A stretch of DNA of 35,882 nucleotides from Candidatus Electryonea clarkiae (GTDB lineage Bacteria; Electryoneota; Electryoneia; Electryoneales; Electryoneaceae). The stretch is from assembly GCA_030765455.1 (NCBI GenBank), contig JAVCCM010000028.1, positions 1 through 35,882 of the forward strand, in the 5' to 3' direction. Position numbers and translations under genes: made by a program. Within the stretch, counting starts at the first letter, position 1, and each line of letters opens with the position of its first letter. The notes beneath the pieces were generated by a model, which was given only the letters and a program-made list of their open reading frames with translations, made no database searches and was not told where the DNA came from. Shown piece by piece: positions 7,261 through 16,032 of this stretch.

Positions 7261-9021
7261 TTATTCCTCTTTTCCCTTTTTCGCTTCATCAGGTTCTGCT
7301 TGCTCTGGTGTTTTAATGTCAGCATATAATGTCTTTAGTGGTTTCGTGTTAAGAGTGTGTTTGATGTTGGACTTCAAACTATCAGTCCATACCGCCTCAA
7401 GTTCCTGGCGTTTCTCTTTGCGTAATTTTGTAAGCACTTTCCTTTTGACTTTAGTGAAGTTCTGTGGCTTCGCTTCCTCTTTGGAAATTACTTTGAAAAC
7501 CGACCATTTTTTCCTCTTGGCAACATAAATAGGACCAACCAGTTCTCCCACCTCGGCTTGTGCTGCGGCTTTGCCGATCTCTTTATATCTTTTTGAGGAT
7601 ATCGGACCAAGGACACCTTCTTTTTTCTTGGCACTCTTGCGTTCTGAGTGTTCAATTGCGAGCTGACGGATATCTCCGCCTTTTTTCACTTTATTATATA
7701 GCTCTTTAGCCAGGTCTTCACTTGCAACCAATATCTCAATAAGAGTGAACTGAGCATCAGACATGAAATCCACAGTATGGTTGTCGAAGTATTCCTTTGC
7801 TTCTTCGTCAGTAGGATTGACTCTGTCTTTGACCATCATATCCTGTACTATGCGTTTTAGCTTACTCTTTCTTGCTTCCTCAGCAATTTCAGCTACTTCA
7901 GGATTAGAAAAGCATCCTGTTTCTTTTGCCTTTTGAGGGAGAAGAAAATCCTCTACCAACATCCTGTCACAGAAATCGCTGAGTTTATCAACAGTCTCCA
8001 TACCGCGTCCACTTGGATTAACTTTACCCATTTTTTCTAATAACTCGTTCGCGGTAATCTTGGTAGCACCATCATCGAGCGTTGCTATGATAATTCGTTT
8101 TTGCTCTGCATTAAACAAAGAAAGTGGATCGCCGGTATTTGTCTTTGAAGACATTATCTTTAAAATATCCCCGGCTTTTCCTTTATCGAAACTATATTTT
8201 CTATCTTCTTTCAGCTTTTTGATATAGTTCTCAGCAGTTTCGCCCAATTCTTTCTGGCGCTGCCTTGATACCATCGCGATTATTCTTTCTTTAGCCTGTT
8301 CAAAGGGTTCGACTTCTGAATTATCTCTACGACCATGAAGTTGAATTATATGCCAGCCAAACTGGGTCTTTACCGGTTCGGATATCTCACCTGGTTTAAG
8401 ATTGAAGGCTACCTGCTGAAACTCTTCGACCATGGTGCCCCAGCGGAACCATCCTAAATCTCCATCCGGGCTCGATTTGTCCTCAGTATTTTTCTTTGCG
8501 AGTTCACCGAAGTCATTACCCGGCATCATGGCTTGCGCACGGATTCTATCAATTTTTTTCTTGACGGATTTTGCCTGAACATCATTTTCAGCCATTAAAA
8601 GAATATGTGAAGCGTGTATTTCTTCTTTATCATGTTGATAAAATGCTTTTACGTCAGCCTCAGTGACAACTGCATCTCTGATCTCTTTCTTATACAATTG
8701 AGCAATAGCAGCGCGTTTAACAGCATCATCATATTCCATTACTACTTCAGGATCAGTGTCGAATCCGCGGTTATAAGCATCTTTTATCTGGAGTTGCTGG
8801 ACCAAAAGCTCATCAAGAAAGTCACTCAATTCTTCAAAACTTTTTTCTGCTGCTCTCTCCTCGGTGCCATACCTGCTGGTTACAATATCACGAAATTCAT
8901 CAGTAGTAAGCGTCCAGTCACCGACCTTGGCTACAGTATTTGGATCGCTTTTGGTACAACCGATCAACAAGGATAATACCAAAATAGACGAGACAAGAAA
9001 AAAAGATTTAGGGAACGTCAC
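7261..9021 (-). CDS. PrsA/PpiD-like peptidyl-prolyl isomerase lipoprotein with duplicated foldase unit
   Basis: This is a 586-residue likely lipoprotein (lipobox LIGC at about residue 22) starting at GTG 9021, six bases after a perfect AGGAGGT. Unit one has a helical SurA-like N-domain at about 28-130 (VAKVGDWTLTTDEF) and a well-kept parvulin domain at about 135-240 (HASHILL; DLGWFRWGTMVEEF; FGWHIIQLHG). Unit two repeats the plan: helices at about 315-410, where GATKITANELLEKMG recalls the first strand-helix, and a decayed parvulin domain at about 415-515 (FTLIEILVASED; EGVLGPISSKRY; WSVFKVIS). It looks like an internal duplication with one active and one degenerate domain. It is probably anchored to the inner or outer membrane facing the periplasm, and is first gene of the foldase operon. 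Confidence 0.82.
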   Translation of the reverse strand: MTFPKSFFLVSSILVLSLLIGCTKSDPNTVAKVGDWTLTTDEFRDIVTSRYGTEERAAEKSFEELSDFLDELLVQQLQIKDAYNRGFDTDPEVVMEYDDAVKRAAIAQLYKKEIRDAVVTEADVKAFYQHDKEEIHASHILLMAENDVQAKSVKKKIDRIRAQAMMPGNDFGELAKKNTEDKSSPDGDLGWFRWGTMVEEFQQVAFNLKPGEISEPVKTQFGWHIIQLHGRRDNSEVEPFEQAKERIIAMVSRQRQKELGETAENYIKKLKEDRKYSFDKGKAGDILKIMSSKTNTGDPLSLFNAEQKRIIIATLDDGATKITANELLEKMGKVNPSGRGMETVDKLSDFCDRMLVEDFLLPQKAKETGCFSNPEVAEIAEEARKSKLKRIVQDMMVKDRVNPTDEEAKEYFDNHTVDFMSDAQFTLIEILVASEDLAKELYNKVKKGGDIRQLAIEHSERKSAKKKEGVLGPISSKRYKEIGKAAAQAEVGELVGPIYVAKRKKWSVFKVISKEEAKPQNFTKVKRKVLTKLRKEKRQELEAVWTDSLKSNIKHTLNTKPLKTLYADIKTPEQAEPDEAKKGKEE

Positions 9022-9045
9022 TTTTAACCTCCTGGGTTTTAAATC

Positions 9046-9075
9046 ATTATATGCTATATGTAAAACTTTTGTAAA
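9046..9075 (-). promoter_or_regulatory. Sigma-70-type promoter candidate for the foldase operon
   Basis: On the minus strand TTTACA (9075-9070) is followed after 18 bases by a perfect TATAAT (9051-9046). The leader to the GTG start at 9021 would be about 20 bases and includes the AGGAGGT ribosome site. Pattern match only. Confidence 0.45.
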
Positions 9076-9314
9076 TGAATCGTTTGGCTGTAAATGCTTA
9101 TTTATAAGTCATTGAACACAATATGAAGGATCTCGCTTTTAGATGATTGCGCCATCAGATATAAATTGAGATTCTTTGATTTATCCGAAATAATGAGTTG
9201 ACTATATAATAACAAACTTTTGTTCTATGGTAAAGTTCCAATAACAGGTTGAAAAAACTTAATTATTCCAGAAGCTGAAAAGTAATTGAAATGATGTAAA
9301 TCTGCAAGGTAGAA

Positions 9315-11189
9315 TCAGGGAACAATTGAAGGAGCCAACATTAGACGGTTTTGAATCTCACCTGCTTTGATTCCCCACATTCCTCCCGGTTCAAGAACCC
9401 TGCATTTCTCAAATTCTGCAAGTGCACCGGATTTATCTTTTACCTTCAAAAGAAACAATCCATTAATATAATATAATTGAGCATTTTCTTCTGATTCATT
9501 TAATCCGGTGATCAGCACATTTCCAGCTTCTTCAAGTTTATCATGATTCATCAAAAATACTGCATAATTGGCATAATGAACCCCAACATCGGATTCGAGC
9601 ATGATGGCTTTTTGAAATGCGCTGTCTGCTTCAGCAAACATATTCATTTCATCATAAGTTTTTCCCAATACTCCGTAGGCGAGTGCGAAATCCTGCTTTA
9701 CCTCCAATGATTTCTTAATCCAATCTTCAGCTTCTAAATAATCGCCCTTTTCGAGTACAATCTGTCCGATCCGGAGGAAATATCTTTCATTTTCTTCATG
9801 CTTGACTGCATTCAAATAAGCATTTTCTTCCTTTTGGATATCTCCCTTCCGTCTATAATGCATTCCAAGAACTTCGTACCCATAAGCTGATCTTTCGGGA
9901 TCCATTCTCAACAAACTGTTGAACCTTAATAGTGATGCATCCTCATTTCCCTGGTTGACAATTTGCATTCCAACAGTACTTAATCCTGCGAAAAGACATG
10001 CTGTGGTTATTGCGGGAGTGATCAGGTCTTGTCTATCAACCCACAAAAGCAAAACCCAGAAAGAAGCCGGAATGCAATATATTGTCAAAATATCAGCGTC
10101 CCGGGGCATACCCAAATCGGGCGAAAATAAAAATGCAAATGCAATAGCAGCCATGGTCCCGGCTAAAAGAAAATCTGTGCCGGTGCATCTTTTTATCTTA
10201 ATGGAAGAGAATAAAAATGTCGGGAGAGCGACGGCAATTAAAACCGGCACACTCCAAAAGTCCAGGTTTATCAAATCAAAGATATGCGCCAGGGAAAATA
10301 AGGAATAATTATCAGCAGACTCCATCCCAAATGGTGCTAACAGGTGTTTTCTAAAGAAGAGAAGCGCTATGATAAATCCCATCACCCCCGTAAGCCAGAA
10401 TGCTGACCATTGTATGACAGATTTCTTGTTTTTCAACAATGGAATGAGAAATGCGGGCATAAAGATTACAGCCGATATATGAAAACCAACTGCGACAATA
10501 TTTAAGATCAATCCGATCCATGGAAATCGCTTCAAATCAATCGCTTCCAATGTGAATACAATAGACCAGGCAATGACAGCGTGCAGGATTGCGTAATGCT
10601 CAACAAGACCGAAAAGTAGAGGTAAAGTTCCAGTAAACAATCCAGTAATAATCGCAAAAATTTTGGGGGATAATCCTGAAAATCTATTGCTAAAACGAAG
10701 TATAGCACCTGCAAACAGTGCCATCGCCAGGACATCGATGAAAATGTAAATACCGCGTGGTGAGACGTTGAATTGAAAACCTGCTTTGTATATGAGACCC
10801 ACCAATTGCGCATAAAGAGGACTGCGAAATGAAGCTGGTTTTCCGATATTCAGATGATTTATCAGAAGTTGTCCATCACCGCGGAGTAGTGTTGCTGAAG
10901 GATAGAGGAAGATAATGATAATGAGAGTAGAAATTAAAATAAGTCCGGGATTGAATTTATAATTTCCACTAATATTTTTGTAACGATTTAAGATTATAAA
11001 GGTAACGATTGAGAGAAGAGTTATTAGACAGACTGAAATAAAACATCTCGGCATCGAGCAAAAAGCAAATCCATCCAAACCCCAAAGGCGCCAATCCGGA
11101 GGAAGAAATGCTGCAATAATTGTTAATAGAAATAAAGAAGCAGCGCCTATCCATGCAATTCGGCTTAATACACTATTTTGTACAGGCAT
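9315..11189 (-). CDS. Polytopic membrane protein, GT-C-like, with C-terminal TPR repeats
   Basis: This is a 624-residue protein. About ten to twelve hydrophobic segments cover residues 10-410. Short polar motifs occur in the loops: WGLDGFAF after the first segment, LRGDGQLLINHL at about 105, FGLVEHYA at about 193, and LGMPRDADILTI at about 360. Acidic residues in the first large outer loops and a re-entrant membrane plan recall GT-C glycosyltransferases that use lipid-linked sugars, but no named family is certain. Residues 430-610 contain at least four tetratricopeptide repeats (AYGYEVLGMHYRRKG; ALAYGVLGKTYDEMN; AQLYYINGLFLLKVK), giving a protein-docking tail. The start ATG follows the stop of the 11198 gene by eight bases, with GAGGT overlapping that stop, so translation is probably coupled. 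It is the last gene of the operon. Confidence 0.7.
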   Translation of the reverse strand: MPVQNSVLSRIAWIGAASLFLLTIIAAFLPPDWRLWGLDGFAFCSMPRCFISVCLITLLSIVTFIILNRYKNISGNYKFNPGLILISTLIIIIFLYPSATLLRGDGQLLINHLNIGKPASFRSPLYAQLVGLIYKAGFQFNVSPRGIYIFIDVLAMALFAGAILRFSNRFSGLSPKIFAIITGLFTGTLPLLFGLVEHYAILHAVIAWSIVFTLEAIDLKRFPWIGLILNIVAVGFHISAVIFMPAFLIPLLKNKKSVIQWSAFWLTGVMGFIIALLFFRKHLLAPFGMESADNYSLFSLAHIFDLINLDFWSVPVLIAVALPTFLFSSIKIKRCTGTDFLLAGTMAAIAFAFLFSPDLGMPRDADILTIYCIPASFWVLLLWVDRQDLITPAITTACLFAGLSTVGMQIVNQGNEDASLLRFNSLLRMDPERSAYGYEVLGMHYRRKGDIQKEENAYLNAVKHEENERYFLRIGQIVLEKGDYLEAEDWIKKSLEVKQDFALAYGVLGKTYDEMNMFAEADSAFQKAIMLESDVGVHYANYAVFLMNHDKLEEAGNVLITGLNESEENAQLYYINGLFLLKVKDKSGALAEFEKCRVLEPGGMWGIKAGEIQNRLMLAPSIVP

Positions 11190-11197
11190 TATTTATT

Positions 11198-12190
11198 CTA
11201 CCTCGGGAAATTCGTGTCATCGATACCTTCAAGAAGCCGAAGCATACGTTCAACCTTATTTATTCTCTCTTTGACATCCCTGAAGTTCGGATTGACTTCT
11301 GCCACTCGTTTCCAAGCATTCAATGCGCCATGCAAATCATCACTCCTGAATTTTTCATTGCCGATTTCAAAAAGTATAGGTAGGTGTTTCCTTCTGCGCT
11401 GTATTAATCGGCTTATTTTTCCTATTCTTTTCTCATTTAGATCAAATTCCTGTGCTTTTGCGAGTAGTCTTATCGCCTTTGTAAATTCATACCTGGCTGC
11501 TTCAAGTTCTGCTGTTTTTTCAAGCGAATCGACCATAGCGACAGTTTGCCTTTGTTCATAGATCGACTCAACTCTCATAAGGTATTGCGGTAGTTCCGGG
11601 TATTCCGGATCAATTTTCAGAGCGGTTCTTAAGCGATTTATTCCAATAAGCAGTGTGTCAAGTGAAACAGAATTTGCATCATCAAAAGTGGAGAATCCAA
11701 GGTGTGCTTCCACATGTACTATCGGTATCCTCACTTCTTGGTTTACAACAGGGCTGACTACTATTGAGCTGCGATTAAAGGTTGCCAGCTTTATGGCAAA
11801 GCTGCTGTCATGAAAGTAATTGAGTGCAATGCTCTCCCATGAATCAAAACGGTCAATACGATGAATAATGACTTCGGAAGTTATTCGTTCGATTTTTTCG
11901 ATCCATTTATGTGCAAAAGTTTTCTTCCTGCTGAAACGCTTGTTTTCGACATTATGAAATATAAGGTTGGCGCGATAGTAGTCCCATTTTTGTACAGCAG
12001 CGAGACCTTCAGAAAAACTCCCTGGCACTGATTTCAATTCATCTTCAGTAGGTGGGGGTAATGCGTATAATGTTGGTATAATTACAAGAAGGGCGAGGAA
12101 TCCCAAAAGTGTAATCAAGGAAAAAATTATTTTTTGAAGCCCCGCGACATAATATCTCGAGATATTTCTAAAGTCCATTTTCATTGGCAT
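11198..12190 (-). CDS. Single-pass membrane protein with LysM-like segment and TPR-like helices
   Basis: This protein is about 330 residues long. The open frame begins at TTG 12226 inside the upstream gene. I prefer the ATG at 12190 (MPMKMDF), or those at 12184 or 12178, since this puts the start after the upstream stop at 12201; no clear ribosome site helps. One membrane segment (IIFSLITLLGFLALLVII) comes early. At about 105-160 there is a LysM-like pattern: DSWESIALNYFHDSSFAIKL, then a short gap, then EVRIPIV, similar to the GDTL-SIA...N...IP layout, which would mean peptidoglycan or glycan contact. The C-terminal half is helical and TPR-like (RLRTALKIDPEYPELPQYL; LHGALNAWKRVAEVNPNF). It is sandwiched between the PP2C phosphatase and the GT-C-like gene in one operon. 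No family name is assigned. Confidence 0.65.
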   Translation of the reverse strand: MPMKMDFRNISRYYVAGLQKIIFSLITLLGFLALLVIIPTLYALPPPTEDELKSVPGSFSEGLAAVQKWDYYRANLIFHNVENKRFSRKKTFAHKWIEKIERITSEVIIHRIDRFDSWESIALNYFHDSSFAIKLATFNRSSIVVSPVVNQEVRIPIVHVEAHLGFSTFDDANSVSLDTLLIGINRLRTALKIDPEYPELPQYLMRVESIYEQRQTVAMVDSLEKTAELEAARYEFTKAIRLLAKAQEFDLNEKRIGKISRLIQRRRKHLPILFEIGNEKFRSDDLHGALNAWKRVAEVNPNFRDVKERINKVERMLRLLEGIDDTNFPR

Positions 12191-12200
12191 CGAAAAGAGG

Positions 12201-13775
12201 TTAAGAGAGCAGGCAGCGGATTGCAATGAATGTTAAATCATCACTAACTGCTTCACCATTTCGAAAATCATCAACGCGCCGCATTAGCGTAACCGGGAAA
12301 TTAACAATTGGTCCTTCACGATAAGAAGTGACTGCTTCCTTTAACCGATCCAGACCGAAAAGATCTTTGGAGCTGTTCATAGCTTCTGTGATTCCATCTG
12401 TGTACATTAAGATGAAATCGTCATTCTTCAGGGTCAAGGTTCCCTCTTCAATAATTCTATCAAATATACCGGTATTATCAGCCCCAAGAGGCAAACCTGA
12501 GAGTTTCATTTCATGGATTTTATCATTTCTTCTGATAAGAACAGGATTATGTCCTGCTGACGCGAAGGAAAATGTACATTTCTTCTCATCATAGTATGCG
12601 AGAGCAAGTGTAACAAACAGTCCTGCAGGAATATCATCATAAAGGATCCTGTTTGTACGAATTAGGACATCTGCTGGTGTACGGCTACCCTCAGCATTTG
12701 AACGCAGAATGCTACGAGTTATAGACATAACTAAAGATCCCGGTATTCCCTTCCCTGATACATCTCCAATTACCATAGCCCATTTATGATCATCTATTTG
12801 AAAAATATCGTAATAATCACCACCAACCTCTTTTGCCGCTTCATAACGGGCGGCAAGCTCCAATCCCGGGATTTCAGGTAGTTTTGCCGGGAGAAGTCTA
12901 TTTTGAATAGTCTCGGCAATGTCCAACTCTTTTTTCATTAACTGCTGAGCAACTGCCTTAGCCTGGAGTTTATCCAGTTCTGCTGCCATTCTATTGAATG
13001 AACGTGTTAAAACACCAACCTCAGAAGGGTCGCGGGCAATAACTTGAAGCTTGAAATCACCTTCCTGAATTCTGGACATGGCTTCAACTAATGTCCTTAT
13101 TGGTCGGAGAATGAAAGTTAATAATATTATTATTCCTAAAGCGCTGACTATCGCAGATAGTGTACCGTAAACTGTAATATCTGTCCTGACAATTCGCAGA
13201 GCTTCCCTGATTTCGTCCAGATCCAGAATTATTTCAGAAGCGCCTACAATACGATTTTTGCCTTTATAAGAGAAAATCATGGGTTTGCGAAATCTTATTC
13301 GACGAGAGCCATCTGCCAGGTTTAACACAACAACATCTTTAGCGACGTCAGATTCTTTCAATCCCTCGGGCAATTCATAGGATTTTCCGATTTTTTCCGT
13401 ATCGGAATGTCCTACATAAGTTCCAATATCGGTTATCCCTTTTGCCTTCTCCCTTTTTGAGGTATATAAATCTATGTTTGTAATTATTGTAGCCAGAATA
13501 ACGGATTCACCTTTACCTGCTTCACTTGCCATACTTTCTACAAAGGCAAGATCTCCTGCTGCAAGTGGCTTTTTACAAGCCTCAGCCATTTGAGATACAA
13601 GTTCACTTCCTCTGATCTCAATCTGAGACAATAGCTCATCACTCACACGGATTGAAACCCGCCAGATAAGTATCCAGGTGGCTGTCCCGAAAACAATGAT
13701 TACCAGCAACGCCGCCTGCAGCGAAAGTGGTAATAGAACACGCCCGTGTTTGTGTTGTGTTTTTGAATCTTTCAC
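12201..13775 (-). CDS. Membrane-bound SpoIIE/RsbU-type PP2C serine phosphatase with HAMP domain
   Basis: This is a 524-residue signalling phosphatase. It has two membrane helices (about 15-38 and 203-225) around a periplasmic sensing region of about 160 residues, then HAMP (about 225-275, RPIRTLVEAMSRIQEGDF) and a short coiled coil (LDKLQAKAVAQQLMKKELD). The SpoIIE-type PP2C domain follows to the end. Its metal-site motifs are present: KEVGGDYYDIF, VIGDVSGKGIPGSL, FASAGHNPVL, MYTDGITEAMN and SDDLTFIAI. Such proteins dephosphorylate STAS-domain anti-anti-sigma factors or similar partners in response to an outside signal; no partner gene lies in this window. The start is GTG at 13775 with a weak ribosome site. 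It is the first gene of a three-gene operon with the LysM/TPR and GT-C-like genes. Confidence 0.9.
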   Translation of the reverse strand: MKDSKTQHKHGRVLLPLSLQAALLVIIVFGTATWILIWRVSIRVSDELLSQIEIRGSELVSQMAEACKKPLAAGDLAFVESMASEAGKGESVILATIITNIDLYTSKREKAKGITDIGTYVGHSDTEKIGKSYELPEGLKESDVAKDVVVLNLADGSRRIRFRKPMIFSYKGKNRIVGASEIILDLDEIREALRIVRTDITVYGTLSAIVSALGIIILLTFILRPIRTLVEAMSRIQEGDFKLQVIARDPSEVGVLTRSFNRMAAELDKLQAKAVAQQLMKKELDIAETIQNRLLPAKLPEIPGLELAARYEAAKEVGGDYYDIFQIDDHKWAMVIGDVSGKGIPGSLVMSITRSILRSNAEGSRTPADVLIRTNRILYDDIPAGLFVTLALAYYDEKKCTFSFASAGHNPVLIRRNDKIHEMKLSGLPLGADNTGIFDRIIEEGTLTLKNDDFILMYTDGITEAMNSSKDLFGLDRLKEAVTSYREGPIVNFPVTLMRRVDDFRNGEAVSDDLTFIAIRCLLS

Positions 13776-13872
13776 TAATAAGCCACTTCAGGTTATTTAT
13801 CAGATGAGGGCATCCAGAAAATAGTATTTGAGAAAATATTACAGAGTCCCCAACAGATCAAAAAATGCTTCC

Positions 13873-13901
13873 ATCAAATAGTTTTTCAAGTAACTTGTCA
13901 A
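13873..13901 (-). promoter_or_regulatory. Sigma-70-type promoter candidate for the PP2C operon
   Basis: On the minus strand a perfect TTGACA (13901-13896) is followed after 17 bases by TTTGAT (13878-13873), a 4-of-6 match to the -10 box. The leader to GTG 13775 would be about 90 bases. Pattern match only. Confidence 0.35.
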
Positions 13902-14068
13902 CTTACATTATCCATAATCTATGTGCAACCATCATAGGTATGTTAAATGATTTCTTTGCAACTTTTCTATAAATATGATATATTTCTTCTTTGTATGGTC
14001 TGAATTGAATAAGATGACTATATTCTTAATAGGAGAATATGGATTTTACATGGATATATGGAGAACAA

Positions 14069-14869
14069 ATGTCAAATAACAAGAAAAGAATTCAGAATTG
14101 TTTTTTACTCTTTATATGTCTGCTTTTTGTCCCGGCAACGAATACAACCCTGGCTCAAGTCGCTGACAACCTTGAAAATCTTGAAATTCTGCAAATTATT
14201 CACACTCCGAATGCCGGTGTATTAAAAAGAGGACAATATCAATTCGAGTTCAGGGGGTATGGAGATAGCGGCGTAAACCTGGGAATCAGTATGGGATTGT
14301 TCGACAGGTTCATGTTCGGAGTTGCATACGGTGGAAACTCGGTACTGGGGTATGATAAACCGTTGTGGAATAAGCTGCCAGGTGTATTGGTAAAATATCG
14401 TGTTATCGAAGAGAACCAGATTCTCCCGGCACTTACTGTAGGATTTGATATGCAGGGACGTGGAAAGTGGGATGATATTGAAGAGCGTTATTTATTTAAA
14501 GCTCCAGGAGGATTCTTTGCTCTATCAAGGAATTTTATCAGTAACCTTGGTCGGTTCGGAGTTCATGGAGGAATGAATTATAACTCTGCCGAGGGCGGCG
14601 GAGACAATCGCCGCGATGCCTTTGCTGCTTTGGATTTTAGTCTCAACGAACAAGTTGTATTGCTTGGCGAATATGATTTCGCGCGTGATGATGATTCATT
14701 TGGGGATACAACCGGGAAGGTGATGAGTGGATATCTGAATGTTGGTGTTAGATTTGCTTTAGCCCAGTCCTTTGTTTTTGAATTTGATGCTACTGATTTG
14801 TTGGGTAATAATATTAATACAGTGGGACGTGAGATAAAAATAGTATATGTTGAAACATTTAACTTTTAG
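14069..14869 (+). CDS. Outer-membrane beta-barrel protein (YjbH-like), function unknown
   Basis: The protein is 266 residues from ATG 14069 (MSNNKK), which has GGAG seven bases upstream and a signal peptide ending at TLAQ. An in-frame ATG at 14039 also has AGGAG three bases before it but adds ten non-signal residues, so I prefer 14069. The mature chain alternates polar and hydrophobic residues with Gly/aromatic-rich turns (PNAGVLKRGQYQFEFRG; GISMGLFDRFMFGVAYGG; KLPGVLVKYRVIEE) and ends in a beta strand closing with Phe (YVETFNF), as outer-membrane barrels do. Similar proteins of FCB bacteria are usually annotated as hypothetical or YjbH-domain proteins (from memory of the family, not searched). 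It lies 35 bases upstream of a second barrel gene and is probably co-transcribed with it. Confidence 0.75.
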   Translation: MSNNKKRIQNCFLLFICLLFVPATNTTLAQVADNLENLEILQIIHTPNAGVLKRGQYQFEFRGYGDSGVNLGISMGLFDRFMFGVAYGGNSVLGYDKPLWNKLPGVLVKYRVIEENQILPALTVGFDMQGRGKWDDIEERYLFKAPGGFFALSRNFISNLGRFGVHGGMNYNSAEGGGDNRRDAFAALDFSLNEQVVLLGEYDFARDDDSFGDTTGKVMSGYLNVGVRFALAQSFVFEFDATDLLGNNINTVGREIKIVYVETFNF

Positions 14870-14904
14870 GATTTGATGAGCCCGGATATTCAATTTTCAG
14901 CATC

Positions 14905-16005
14905 GTGAAAAATAATACCTATATAATTGTCATTCTGTTAATATTTCCTTTCGCAGTTTTTTCCAATTCCGGAACTTACGCACAAGGCATTGGAATTTAC
15001 GCTCCACATCTCGGATCTGGTGACGCGATAACAATTTCTACAGCATTTAGCGGAATAACCCAGGTAAGTGGACTAAGCGGGGGCCGAAAAAATCCTGCAT
15101 CGTACTTCGTGGAACGAAACGAGTTGTTGATTGAAGGAGATATGTGGGATAGCGTGCCGATTCAAAGTGGCGTATCCTCTCCGGGAGCACGTTTTGGCGT
15201 CAGCGAGATTGGTTACCTCATAAAAGCCCCGAACAGCGTTTTTACATTCTCGAGAGTGCCAAGAAACCGCATTCACGCCAGCGGTGGCCCCTATGAAAAC
15301 ACGGACAAAAAAGACCGCCTCGGACATAATGAGATTGAAGCTGCATATGCTGTTCGAATAAAGAAAACTACTGATTTCGGCGTGGCGGTCAGGTGGGTTC
15401 GGGGTGAATTTGCCACCGGGAGCTTAATCCATGACGTACCAGGCATAGAAACTATATATAGACCATCTTTTTTTGAAATCGCATTTGGACTTCGCAAAAA
15501 GAATGAAAAATTATCATGGGGGATAGTCATTGAAACCCCCGCATTTGGGCGCTATGAGAAAGGGGTAGATAACAATGTCGATATGGCAAGGGATAAATCC
15601 TATCATTCTTTTAAAGGAGCACCTGCATTAATCGTGGGAGCGGGGTATGCGGGAAAAGGATTCGGATTAGATGCTGATTTTAGTCTCAGATCAGTGGAAA
15701 ATGTTTCAAGTCAAAATACTGCTTTTGACGATAAGGGATTAATTCTCGAAAATGGGATCGCGCTGAATTGGACAATATCTGATAAGTCCAAATTATATAG
15801 CGGTATAAGGAGCAGGATGGGCACTGTCGAAGAATCAAGGTCTTTAATCCCGGGATTGGGGATTTCATATCTCATTGCAGAAGATATTACCCTGAATGCA
15901 GGCGCAGGTATGCTGTTACCAATTTCCGGTGGTTATTCCGGAACAACTCTTGAAGATTTGTATCCCTTCTCAATCAAAATAGGAATATTATATCATGGCG
16001 AATAA
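14905..16005 (+). CDS. Outer-membrane beta-barrel protein, function unknown
   Basis: This is a 366-residue protein starting at GTG 14905 (MKNNTYIIVILLIF). The signal peptide ends near GTYAQ. The mature part has many amphipathic strands of 8-12 residues (FEIAFGLRK; LSWGIVIETP; LIVGAGYAGKGFGLDADFSL; ITLNAGAGMLLP) and ends in SIKIGILYHG, a pattern of a barrel of about 12-16 strands. The early segment (GDAITISTAFSGITQVSGLS, with NPAS soon after) is loosely like FadL/OMPP1-type hydrophobic-compound porins, which begin with an N-P-A-polar motif, but this is only suggestive. It lies between another barrel gene and threonine aldolase, with gaps of 35 and 27 bases on the same strand. Confidence 0.7.
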   Translation: MKNNTYIIVILLIFPFAVFSNSGTYAQGIGIYAPHLGSGDAITISTAFSGITQVSGLSGGRKNPASYFVERNELLIEGDMWDSVPIQSGVSSPGARFGVSEIGYLIKAPNSVFTFSRVPRNRIHASGGPYENTDKKDRLGHNEIEAAYAVRIKKTTDFGVAVRWVRGEFATGSLIHDVPGIETIYRPSFFEIAFGLRKKNEKLSWGIVIETPAFGRYEKGVDNNVDMARDKSYHSFKGAPALIVGAGYAGKGFGLDADFSLRSVENVSSQNTAFDDKGLILENGIALNWTISDKSKLYSGIRSRMGTVEESRSLIPGLGISYLIAEDITLNAGAGMLLPISGGYSGTTLEDLYPFSIKIGILYHGE

Positions 16006-16032
16006 CGTTGTTCGTCCTACCGGAGAATCTTT

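Noticed and set aside
12191..12226. Longer start (TTG 12226) for the LysM-like/TPR gene
   Set aside because: It would overlap the PP2C gene by 26 bases and add a non-conserved-looking MQSAACSLNLFS segment; ATG starts just after the upstream stop are simpler, though no ribosome site settles it.
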